Shown in pieces: positions 51,001-58,500 of a DNA stretch of 64,000 nt (the stretch's first letter is position 1; every line of letters starts with the position of its first letter). A program made the position numbers and the translations under genes. Where the stretch lies: assembly GCA_000469685.2 (NCBI GenBank), contig LS997565.1, positions 32,272,645-32,336,644 on the forward strand, written 5' to 3'. This stretch comes from Haemonchus contortus. Taxonomy: Eukaryota; Nematoda; Chromadorea; Rhabditida; Trichostrongylidae. Under the pieces are notes generated by a model that was not told the origin of the DNA, did no database searches, and worked only from the letters and a program-made list of their open reading frames with translations.

Positions 51001-54000
51001 TTATGGAAGGGTGACTGAGCGCACTCGTTTAAAGCCGTAGGTGATCGGGTAGAGTCCGTCGAAGAAATTCGATAGAAGTCGTGGATGACCTTCTCATTCC
51101 TCTCGCGGTGCAGTAACTGTTCCAGGATGACGAAGGGAAGTCGTCATGGTATTGCAATTCACAAAATGCTCCGGCAGGCTTTGCAAATGCTGTCCCCGCA
51201 CTCGGCGATTTCGGTCATAACTGCTGTTCTTGCAGACAAAACACATCAATCAGGCCAAGCTTTTGACTGGAGGCGATGTGTTCGATTTCATCATAAAACT
51301 GTCTACCAGTTTTCTTTCATATCCATCTACCATGAGAGGGCTTCTCGACCAGCGAATCACTATTAATGGTGTGAGTCGACATGACAAACTCGTTATGTTT
51401 TTTGGCCTGCTCATTCCATCCCGCTCCGTGAGTCCCTGTATGTAGCTCTTCAGCCGTTCCTCTAGGAGTAATTTCGGAGTTGAAAGCACCAACGATGACT
51501 CTGAAATAACCATGGTCCTCTCTGAAGAGCCTTTCCCCGCTTATATAGAACGTTTCAAGGCTCCTCCTCTTCGTAGATTGATATTAGTGAGTAAGCAACG
51601 AGTATTGTTAGATCTGGGATTGAGCCACATCTTCTCCATCACAAAAGCCCGACCCTGTTGTCAAGCTTTCCTAAATATCGATCTCCATGGCCATGTCGTA
51701 TTGATGAGGACACCAACTCTGCCGTCGTCTCGACTGTTACATATTCCAAGAGACAGCTTTTTTTCCAGTTGGCGGGCAGCGGGCGATGCCTTCTCCTGGA
51801 GGTGATCCGTGGCGTAGAACTAGGACTGTCCTACATTGTCTGATTAGTGCTAAATGAAGCTAATTGGGGAATGTTGTAGACGAACTCCCGATTCGAAGTG
51901 TCAATAAAGAAGACCAGTAGACCTACGGTTCTGTTTTGATAAAGCTATTTCATTTGAAATATCGCACTATTTAACGGCTTTCATCACTAACAATTCGAGC
52001 CTGCCCTCTTATTCTTATTAACACCTAGAAGTCAGAAACATTTGAGATTTCAACTTCTTTTTATTTCTTTATTCATGCGTGCCTTTTAACACGCCTTGAA
52101 AAGGATGAGACGAAACAGTTAATGTGATTTGCTGAGAAGAGGCTAGTCATCCTCGAATAACTATGTGAGTTACAGAATAGTGAGAATATCGAGCAACTGT
52201 TATCACCCTAATTTACGAGTAGAGCTAGCACAAAACCATAAAGAGCCGAAAAGAAAACAGGACCGCAAATAGAAAACGAGACCATAAATAGAGAAGGCTA
52301 GCAGTGCGGTGGAGATCCTTTGACAAAGATCGACCGTGATTGGCCTATAACTCCGGTACCTACACCAGTCGGCAATGGTGTCCCAAAGGAATAGAGGAGC
52401 TTGCCTGAACTTCGGCACACGAGTATACCGACAACCTCGTGAAACAGGTAAACCAGGTACTAGTCGGACGTCATTCCGTGATATCATATGTAGTACTTCA
52501 GTCCTTAATCTCAATATTAAAGAGAAAAACACATAAAGAGAGAGGGAAGTGACGCGTGAAATGTCGTACTATCTCGTCTTCACCGACAGCCTATAAAAAA
52601 ACACTGATAGTTCTACTGATAAATCAATTAGTGAAGCTCTTGCCCGGACTAAAGTTCTGCTAGTAGTGCCACACCGTTAGTGGGGTGCTGTTACAGAAAG
52701 ATGGGAGTCCACTGTAGCGATATTTAAATTGATCATTTTCAGTTACCAGCTTATAAGACCGGTAACATCAAGTCTTAATGAATGTTTCTTTAACTTACTG
52801 TCATCCGCTGATCCGAATAACTCGGTTGGCAATTTTTCGAAGTTCCTAGCTACGCGATAAAGGTATGGGTGGTACATAAACAAGCGAAATTTTCTTATGA
52901 ATTCTTCGATGATATATTCCAAACCTCCCAATCGTTCGCTGCACGGTTTGAAAGCCCAGTAGCTGCTAGATCTCAACCTGGTTTCATGTTTGAGTACTCG
53001 GAACCCCAGGGTGAGGTCATTAACTAACCTCATCTTGTTCAAACTCAACCGCTCTAGCCATTTCATTCGTTCTTCGTAATCCGGAATATTACACGGGGCA
53101 TTTCCTGGTTGGTTTCTTAGGTAAACCAACCTGGTAAATGCACGCTGCACTTTTTCCACTTTGGTCACCTCTTTCTGCGGTTCCATAGCTGAGAGCAATC
53201 GTCCAGCTGAGGTATTACGTAGGCATTATATAAGCGCAGAAGTATTTTGGGTTCCTTCAACTGGGTATTGCGGAAAATCATAAAGCGCTTTTTTTCTTTT
53301 TTTTCTTTTTTTCATCCAGTCAATGTGGGCTGTGAACTTGAAGTCAGACTGCAGTAATATACCTAGATCTTTTACACATGTGCAGTTACCCAAACAGCGC
53401 TATTTATTTTGCACCTATTCTGTACTGCATCACCTGAATGGAGGTCTAAGCATTAGTTAATATTTATTGAAGTCTGTCGTACAAATACGGATATAGCCGC
53501 TCAAGGTTTCCCCGTAACACCGAGGTGATGGAGCTTGGCAAGTAAACTCTACTAGCATACCTTATCGAAGGCTTTGGATAAGTCAACGAAAACAATATCC
53601 ACAGATTTGGCGCTATTTAATGCTAGAGTCAAATGATACATGCTGTTCAACGAATTAGACAGCGCCGAGGACCCTCTCAAAAAGCCATGTTGTTCAATCG
53701 ATATCACTTTAAACCTTTCCAAGCAAGATATCATCTTATCCCTAATCATCTTCTCCATCGCTTTTGCTTGTGTAGATGTTATGCCCGCACGAAAGTCAGA
53801 AACACACTGACTATTCGAGTCTGGGGATAGCGGAGACTAAGTCTTTCCATATGTTTGGGACTTCTCCCAAGAGCATAGAGATATTGGAAGTATGTGTTAA
53901 GGGCTGCCACAGTGAGGATGCACGCTTTTTACATAGTCAGGGGTTCCATTATATGAAATGGACGGATCCAAGCCCTCAAGCGTCTTGCGCACGTCGTCAG

Positions 54001-55544
54001 GATGGAAAAAAGACATTAGAGAGCGCGCTACCTATCTGAGGCTTTCCTTTCATTTTCACTACGTCTGTATTAAGCTGCACTGGAAAAAACGCTGGCAAAA
54101 ACAGTAGCAGACAACACTACGAGGCTGTGTAATTCTATTAGGAAATTCCTGGCTATCAAAAGAATTTTCCCGTTTTTTGAGGTGGACGGACTTTAATTGC
54201 CACCGGCTTCAAGTCGGGTCAAGCGGAACCCAACCACTGTGAAAGCTTCAGAAAGGCCGTCCAAAGGTGGTTTAAAGGTCTACTACTGTACATCCGAAGT
54301 GATTTTCCTGTTGAAAGTTACAAGTCCGGTCTAAGTATCTACAGCTCATATTTGGATTAGGCTCAGGTCGAAAACGTCGTGTTGAGAACAAATCCCTTCT
54401 TACGGCTCCCGGGTCAGGCTCTGACAAAGGAAAAAAGGCCGAAACCTGGCCCGATGGAAAGGATTGAATTTTCTTTGAAAGTTTTATAGGCAGATAAGTA
54501 CATGTTATATGCTGAGCTCGTCACAACAGCAACACCCTCCTCGTGCGTAATCAGTGGTGTTGAGATAGGTAAAAATTTGTTGGAAAAATGAAAAATGACT
54601 GTTCAGTTTGGTGAAGAATCGCCGCGAAATCGTTATGACGCCACATAAGAACAAGCTGAGTGAATTGACTGAGGAAGAACAGGTGAGTCTGCAGTGGACT
54701 GTTTGCTTTATTTTTGCAGCTTACGGTGAACTTACTTCCAAAGCGAGAACCGCTCTTGGGATCATTCTGAATGAATGAGTTCAGAGCAAATTCTCCAGAA
54801 AACTCCATTATTTTTAGAAATCATATTTACGACGTGTTAGTGTCTCGGCACACAATGCTCGTCATCATCGCCAAAGAACTCAGGAGAGGGCCAACAGTCC
54901 GGACAAATGCCTATCAAAGGTTCGGACGCGATCCAAGTGAGTTCCTCGCTACTTGTGCGCCCTAAGGCTTCAAATCCAGCAGTGCTATAAACGTTGGTTC
55001 TGCTCGTTGGAACCCTCAGCCTACTCAGAAAATGACGGTGACATTTTTTTCTTTGTTTTGTTCTAGATCCGAACTGCAGTTCATTCAGTTCTATGAAAAG
55101 TAAGTTGCATGGATCGTTCAGTGGCGTGCAGTGAGCCGTGACGTCAAGCATATTACTGACCCTTTGTCAACTAATCTCCTTTGCTTCTCTTTAGCGGCAA
55201 GTTTCGTGCAGTGTCGTCCAATGGTACCCGGAACGGCGACAACTCATGGCAACGATCTGGTGTGTTCCGTTTCTCTTTTATCTGTTTCATGCATTGACTT
55301 CGTATAATCGTTGTTGGTAGCCCCTTTGCACGCCCATTCAAGACTGCATGCTCAACGAATATACACATGTATATGTGCTACTATTGTCCCGATTATCAAA
55401 TCTGAACATAGCGTTTTCTGCGTACAAAATTGCTCTATCTCCAAATGGACCGTCTGACTATTCCCTTCATTTATCTCAGACCATCCTCAAATATTCTACT
55501 GGAGACAGAAATCGCTCTATTCAACAATTATTTTAACGAGGTAA
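35997..55544 (+). CDS. Bestrophin-family chloride channel, 17-exon gene
   Basis: Bestrophins are calcium-activated, pentameric plasma-membrane anion channels. The spliced reading frame (about 484 codons) begins MTISYTLDVSQTNF, the typical bestrophin N-terminus. Residues I77, F81 and F85 match the three hydrophobic neck residues of vertebrate BEST1 (I76, F80, F84). The RFP motif follows in VRKRFPTMDTL (about residue 150). LLKYDWVPVPLVYPQ, FIVYMGWMKVAEALL and the calcium-clasp run GEDDDD (residues 298-303) are all present. All 16 introns keep phase and end in worm-like acceptors. Intron lengths run from about 55 bp to 5.1 kb; the long ones hold transposon relics. A possible trans-splice acceptor (TTTTAG) lies about 35 bp before the ATG. 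The core is secure; exons 13-17 rest on phase and composition, since bestrophin tails are poorly conserved. Without splicing after exon 16 the frame would stop at 55295-55297, so the 3' end is uncertain. I cannot name the orthologue. Confidence 0.93.
36752..36840 (+). CDS. Bestrophin exon 2 (first membrane helix)
   Basis: Acceptor ATTTTCAG, donor GTAAGT. It encodes AVCGQLLIWTAAFLLVSCI and then YRYFLSPDQQ, the first transmembrane helix and following loop. Two bases carry over into exon 3. Confidence 0.93.
39441..39956. mobile_element. MITE, same family, copy 4
   Basis: Ends TTAAAGGCGCAGTTCATGAT and the complement of TATGGTGAGCTTTGCCTTTA. It is closely related to the copy at 16397-16835 (shared GGAAGTATAGGTTGGGAAGA). 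It lies in bestrophin intron 2. Confidence 0.75.
40346..40483 (+). CDS. Bestrophin exon 3 (pore neck)
   Basis: Acceptor ATTTCAG, donor GTACGT. It encodes NIPLTFMLGFFVSFVVGRW, which carries the neck residues I77, F81 and F85 of the ion pathway. It follows a 3.5-kb intron that contains a MITE. Confidence 0.95.
   Translation: MVRASGQILGLQARLEHPAHFHVRLLRFVRCRPMGLDFKRDWMDR
40702..40925 (+). repeat. tRNA-derived SINE, copy 6
   Basis: A-box region GGGTAGCGGCAAGCGGCGCA and B box GGGTTCGATTCTCGG are both well kept; the middle of the body is deleted. It lies in bestrophin intron 3. Confidence 0.8.
41115..41189 (+). CDS. Bestrophin exon 4
   Basis: Acceptor GTTTCAG. It encodes ASYIRGGDEPTRVLRRNLVR, the conserved stretch between membrane segments 2 and 3. 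The donor is a weak GTTAGA, opening a 55-bp intron of typical nematode size. Confidence 0.9.
41245..41336 (+). CDS. Bestrophin exon 5 (RFP motif)
   Basis: Acceptor CATTTTAG, donor GTAAGC. It encodes RDISMQVRKRFPTMDTLAAS with the family-diagnostic RFP tripeptide. Confidence 0.95.
42132..42189 (+). CDS. Bestrophin exon 6
   Basis: Acceptor TGTTCCAG, donor GTGACC. It encodes LMTEEEMEVLDEIKDPYSR, the cytosolic linker before the conserved YWxPIQW motif. Phases at both ends agree with the neighbouring exons. Confidence 0.9.
42607..42703 (+). CDS. Bestrophin exon 7
   Basis: Acceptor TTGTTCAG, donor GTGAGA, ending in phase 0. It encodes YWAPIQWCVNLVYECKASG, matching the bestrophin WxPxxW region, then a charged stretch. 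Confidence 0.93.
42951..43028 (+). CDS. Bestrophin exon 8
   Basis: Acceptor GGTTTTCAG, donor GTATGT. It encodes FRHGLAALLKYDWVPVPLVY, a highly conserved bestrophin segment. It is followed by a 58-bp intron. Confidence 0.95.
43087..43170 (+). CDS. Bestrophin exon 9 (membrane helix)
   Basis: Acceptor GTTTCCAG, donor GTAAGT. It encodes VIFLAVRFYFVICLFGRQFI, a conserved membrane helix and the GRQ motif after it. Confidence 0.95.
43390..43951 (+). mobile_element. Internally deleted mariner, copy B
   Basis: Terminal repeats TAGGTTGTTGCATCATTATT and its reverse complement. The 562-bp body keeps the transposase N-terminus (IRHIMSYYFEKGWKVAQ) and C-terminal part (NRTFDEMDGL) with the catalytic core deleted, as in copy A but in the opposite orientation. 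It lies in bestrophin intron 9. Confidence 0.85.
43991..44200. mobile_element. MITE, same family, partial copy 6
   Basis: GAGGCATAATTCATCATAAT resembles the family end and is followed by the usual GAGGTACC. The far end is not recognisable. It lies 40 bp from the deleted mariner copy B. Confidence 0.45.
44667..44729 (+). CDS. Bestrophin exon 10 (membrane helix)
   Basis: Acceptor CATTTCAG, donor GTATTC. It encodes IDLWLPITTMIQFIVYMGWM, the last transmembrane helix, ending in the conserved YxGWxKVAE motif shared with exon 11. Confidence 0.95.
45989..46172 (+). repeat. Direct repeat, left copy
   Basis: About 184 bp starting GTCCAGGACTGAGTCTGGGT, repeated at 48620-48808 in the same orientation with only a few differences. 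Upstream sequence (about 45895-45985) contains a tRNA B-box-like GATTCGATCCG, so this may be the 3' part of a SINE. Confidence 0.85.
46334..46414 (+). CDS. Bestrophin exon 11 (calcium clasp)
   Basis: Acceptor TGTTTCAG, donor GTAAGT. It encodes VAEALLNPLGEDDDDLECNY; the run of acidic residues is the known calcium-binding clasp of the family. The exon is bracketed by a pair of near-identical direct repeats (45989-46172 and 48620-48808). Confidence 0.96.
47094..48465 (+). mobile_element. Penelope-like element fragment with inverted ends
   Basis: The core (about 47440-48120) is the 3' end of a Penelope-like retroelement ORF. It has the tail of the reverse transcriptase region, then a Cys cluster (CPRDDCVICSFGKDGDC) and a GIY-YIG-type endonuclease (VYQLRCSVCDEIYIGETGGM, IRVKEHRAGKKR), then ARKILEALHIRTSNP with the conserved Glu. 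Frameshifts and stops break it. Flanking arms at 47094-47430 and 48123-48465 are inverted copies of each other, about 340 bp each. The insertion lies in bestrophin intron 11. Confidence 0.85.
47440..48100 (+). pseudogene. Penelope-like RT tail and GIY-YIG endonuclease pseudogene
   Basis: In intact elements this domain nicks target DNA during retrotransposition. Here the reading frame starts mid-protein (NMYKTATGVCTDEVEQEESR), meets a stop after NGY at about 47552, and shifts again within the endonuclease at about 47955. The GIY-YIG first motif and the Cys-rich region before it are intact; the catalytic Glu region is present in another frame. Confidence 0.8.
48620..48808 (+). repeat. Direct repeat, right copy
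   Basis: Near-identical to 45989-46172 but without the upstream B-box-like part. It differs by a 4-base expansion (TTATTTATTTAAATAA). It lies just right of the Penelope-like fragment. Confidence 0.85.
49326..49477 (+). CDS. Bestrophin exon 12
   Basis: Acceptor GATTTTCAG, donor GTAAGT, with two bases left over. It encodes DDFWGIDKIAPLYSIESAER and then SVHPLVGSASKI, the last part of the gene recognisably conserved across animal bestrophins. Confidence 0.92.
50045..51890 (-). pseudogene. RTE-like LINE relic
   Basis: Read on the minus strand, in several frames, this matches worm RTE-type non-LTR retrotransposons. The endonuclease part (SLGICNSRDDGRVGVLINTT, REDHGYFRVIVGAFNSEITP, EELHTGTHGAGWDEQ) lies at about 51220-51750. 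The start of the RT region (DFYSNFFDGLYPITYG, AAPGPIGSNQN) is at about 50950-51090. ARLLTRYLPDTKCPRRGKLS follows at about 50380-50460. The C-terminal tail (RDAVAYAK, TRWVGQAIRY, NWIHRDVKLTPC) is at about 50180-50320. Most of the RT palm is deleted. A foldback element interrupts the relic at 50472-50935. It is antisense to the bestrophin gene, in intron 12. Confidence 0.8.
50472..50935. repeat. Foldback element with poly-G tips, nested in LINE
   Basis: Two inverted arms of about 100-150 bp (50472-50575 and 50785-50935) share GTTAGTATATCGAGGAGTGA and flanking sequence; each ends in a G/C homopolymer run. RTE coding sequence resumes on either side, so this inserted into the LINE. Confidence 0.7.
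52743..54115 (-). pseudogene. CR1-like LINE reverse transcriptase relic
   Basis: Minus-strand fragments follow the usual RT order: DDVRKTLEGLDPS at about 53980, a stretch ending SQTYGKT near 53840, then MEKMIRDKMISCLERFKVIS, EQHGFLRGSSALSNSLNSM and DIVFVDLSKAFDK at 53555-53758. They continue with VKDLGILLQSDFKFTAHIDW near 53330-53390 and TKVEKVQRAFTRLVYLRN at 52743-53198. The active-site YADD block is missing, and an A-rich insertion sits at about 53287-53316. Frames shift repeatedly. It is antisense to the bestrophin gene and lies in the same intron as the RTE relic. Confidence 0.85.
54607..54682 (+). CDS. Bestrophin exon 13 (cytosolic tail)
   Basis: Acceptor CTGTTCAG, donor GTGAGT. It encodes NLVKNRREIVMTPHKNKLSE and LTEEEQ. 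Its incoming phase completes the AA left by exon 12, and the peptide reads on naturally. The 5.1-kb intron before it holds two LINE relics. Confidence 0.75.
54818..54936 (+). CDS. Bestrophin exon 14 (cytosolic tail)
   Basis: Acceptor ATTTTTAG, donor GTGAGT. In phase 0 it encodes a basic, serine-rich tail (SYLRRVSVSAHNARHHRQR and following). Two other frames are also open or nearly so, so the assignment depends on phase continuity with exons 13 and 15. Confidence 0.6.
55067..55099 (+). CDS. Bestrophin exon 15 (short tail exon)
   Basis: A 33-bp exon between acceptor TTCTAG and donor GTAAGT. It encodes SELQFIQFYE in the frame set by exon 14. Confidence 0.5.
55195..55259 (+). CDS. Bestrophin exon 16 (tail)
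   Basis: Acceptor CTTTAG; donor-like GTGTGT at 55260. It encodes GKFRAVSSNGTRNGDNSWQR. If the donor is not used, the frame stops at 55295-55297, giving an alternative end to the protein. Confidence 0.5.
55480..55544 (+). CDS. Possible bestrophin terminal exon 17
   Basis: Acceptor TATCTCAG in the right phase. It encodes DHPQIFYWRQKSLYSTIILT and ends with TAA. I saw no AATAAA soon downstream; the first clear one is near 56449. This is the weakest exon in the model. Confidence 0.35.
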
Positions 55545-58500
55545 AACGCCTTCTGGGTCCGTGTCGACGAAGAGCATCCGAAATTCGCTGAAATAGTAGA
55601 AGGGGTATAACGAACGAATCCTGTGGGTGGGTGATAGCAGGCGATGGATCCTGCAGTACGAGAGGCAATGAGCCTCAGAGATATAAAGTGAGTAATGGTT
55701 TCTGGTTCGAGTGCTCAAAACTATACAACCTTCTTTTTAATCAGTTTTATTGAGGGCAATAACCACAACGACTATACAGCATTACTTTATCGATTAACTA
55801 CTGGATGGGTCGTTTTCCTCAGAACTCTGCTGAGGAAACACGAGTTAGCCGGTTGATGCGAGGTGAAGAGATTACTATGGATCAGGCTAGGTCTCCTTTC
55901 TACAATTAGCCTAGTGTCGTCGTGCTGCTGCAAGCAATACGTATGCGCGTGAAGGGTGATGCTGTCATCCAGGAGATAGTAATGATGCAAGCCTCCACCA
56001 AACGCAAGGCATGACCTTCTTCGGATAGTTCTCACGATGGCACTGACAATGGCTGTGGACCTGCTTCCATCACTGATGCCTCCGTATGTTTTACGTAGAC
56101 TACCAAATCCAGACTCCCGTAAGTGGAAACGGCAACTCCTGGGCAACAAACTTCGACAGATATTCAAACGTTTCCACAAAGTCGTCATCCGACTATACGA
56201 TTCCCCCTTTAGTTCGACGAGAAAGCGCGGCAAACCACATCGCGATTTCGATGCGGTCGCTATAGTACCCTTCAGATGCTGAGTGGGCCAAGCGAGATAT
56301 GCACAAATCCTTGACCTTTTCCAATAGGCCAACTCGAATCTCATTACCATGGCGATGGAGCCCCTTCGAGATCAGGATTTGCTTCTTTGGTCAACAATTC
56401 AATTGTGAAGATTTCAAAATGAGAATGATTTCAAATTGTCCCGAACATAATAAACACAAACTTTCTGCGAACGTGTATCATTGATATTCAATAATAGTAC
56501 AACGAATATTTGAAGAACACTTTGATTGCTTCTCGAGCCGTTTGATAGAAAATAGCAATGGTTGAATCGTTCACTTTCCAATAAGAAATCAAAGATAAGA
56601 GAGCGAAATACACTTTTACGACATGTTAACAGAAGTGTAGCGACCTCCTAAACATTCAAATGCTGCTAACAAGGGAAGGATACTTGGTCGCAGTGGCCAT
56701 TCAAGATGAGATGTATACCCCTGTAGGTGGTTTCGAACGCTGATTTCAGATCTGTGTTCCAAATCTGCGAAACGATTCTGGGAACAAAGCTACGAGACCG
56801 ATGCCTTCCCCTGTATTATAGCACTATACCGAACGGATAACCGAGTCGAGCAAACACAACACTGTGCAATGGTGGCCTAGCGGCTAGTGCAGTGGACTGG
56901 TAGGCATGACATCGGGCATGACATCATCCTTGATGCATGCGCCCGTTTTGCTTTTTCATGAAAACGAGTCCTAAACGCTTGCAAAACGTTTTTGGGCTCA
57001 ATGTTGGGCATCTATAGGGCTCCCTCACAATTTAGGACGCCGCGGAACGGTGATCCAATAAATTTTTTTACCACCGTTGACCGAATATACATGCCTCTCT
57101 ACCCCTGACAGCCAAGATGGTGTTTCGAAATCTTCGTCAGCTCCTTGCACTTACGGTAGACGAGCGAAACGACCAAGTATCCTTCCCTTGTAGGTAGCCG
57201 AGGTAACTCATTCGTGAGACCGCGAAGCTGTAAGTCAGCCGTTCACGAGAGACGGCCTCACTATCTCCGCACGTGGATCGCAACACATCTGTAGAAGCCT
57301 ACAGAATGCTTTGTGAGAGCTCCTCGATGCGATCAAAATCTGAAGTGGTTGTGCTGATCGGATTTGGTTACCAACGCACTTGCTGCTTTCGCAGAACTTC
57401 TAAATCCAACGACAACAGATCCATCCGTTTATCGCGTCGGTCCTTCGCGGTCAAATGTTGCAATTCGCTTCGCCTGCTGAGTGCCCCACTCGTATAGATG
57501 ACAGTGTCCAACATTAGTACAAAAGAATAGCGATCATTGGACGAGCACGAAGCCCTGTAAGAACATTTAACTTCCGCGGTGTAAAAGTGTCACTGAGCCC
57601 TTACATATCTCTATGTCGGAATGAACAAAAACATATTTCGAAATTCAGTGAAATCTGGCATTCAAATTATCAAATCTGGCATCACTCAAATAATTGATGT
57701 ACATCTGGTTTGTTTAGAAGTTCACGGGAACGATAACACGAGAGTCGCAGCATTCCCAAGAGAACATGAAAGCACTTCTTATATAATTAAGGCAGCTCAC
57801 TGTGTCAGCTGAGTGCTCGCGAGCTCTTTCTCTTTGAGCCCTTATTTCTCCTCTTTCATAGTCACCAGAGTAGCTTCATGAACATCGTTCAGCCTATTAG
57901 TATGCCGAAAAGCGTTCTTGTGAAGTAGCTTTTTCAGTGTCACTCGTTTAGCCGGTGAGTCGATTGATTGAATTTGTTCTGAGCTAGTCGTGAAAATAAC
58001 ATCATAAATTCGAATTTTCATTGCATATTAACGCGGAAGCAGTGACTTCCATAACTTGGCCGTTTCTACACTTCAGCCACGTTCATTTCAAGAAAAGTGG
58101 ATGACCCGCAAGAGAGAATTCGAGAAATGGGGGTCCGTAGCTCTACTGTGGCTGCATTTGTTGTTTCTAATTGGTTACAAAGAAATTGTAGAAATAGTGC
58201 CATAAGGCTGCTATAAATGAAAGAATACCTCTGATCAATCATCGTTGTGCCCCACACACTACATCGCATAGCTTATGTAGCATGGGTTACCAAACAGCCG
58301 TGTAAATCATATGATTAGGCATGCCGCCAAAGTTTAAAACATTTACATCTTTTTTGCCGCATGTGTGAGCCTCATGCAGTGAAGAATGGAATATGCATAT
58401 GATGAAAATTCGAAAACTGAATATCCAGGCCCAGGCTCATGGGGAAACTGGAGAGGGATACTCATCCTGGCAACCATCTCGACGTTATAATCTGTGCAAA

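Noticed and set aside
54718..54779. Alternative exon after acceptor TTTGCAG (LTVNLLPKREPLLGSF)
   Set aside because: Phase fits exon 13, but it runs into a stop at once and would drop the phase-consistent exons 14-16. It could be an alternative ending, but there is no support.
55787..56350. 187-codon minus-strand open frame
   Set aside because: Longest open frame in the window, but no known motif. The plus strand is also open across part of it, composition is not protein-like throughout, and no splice partners fit.
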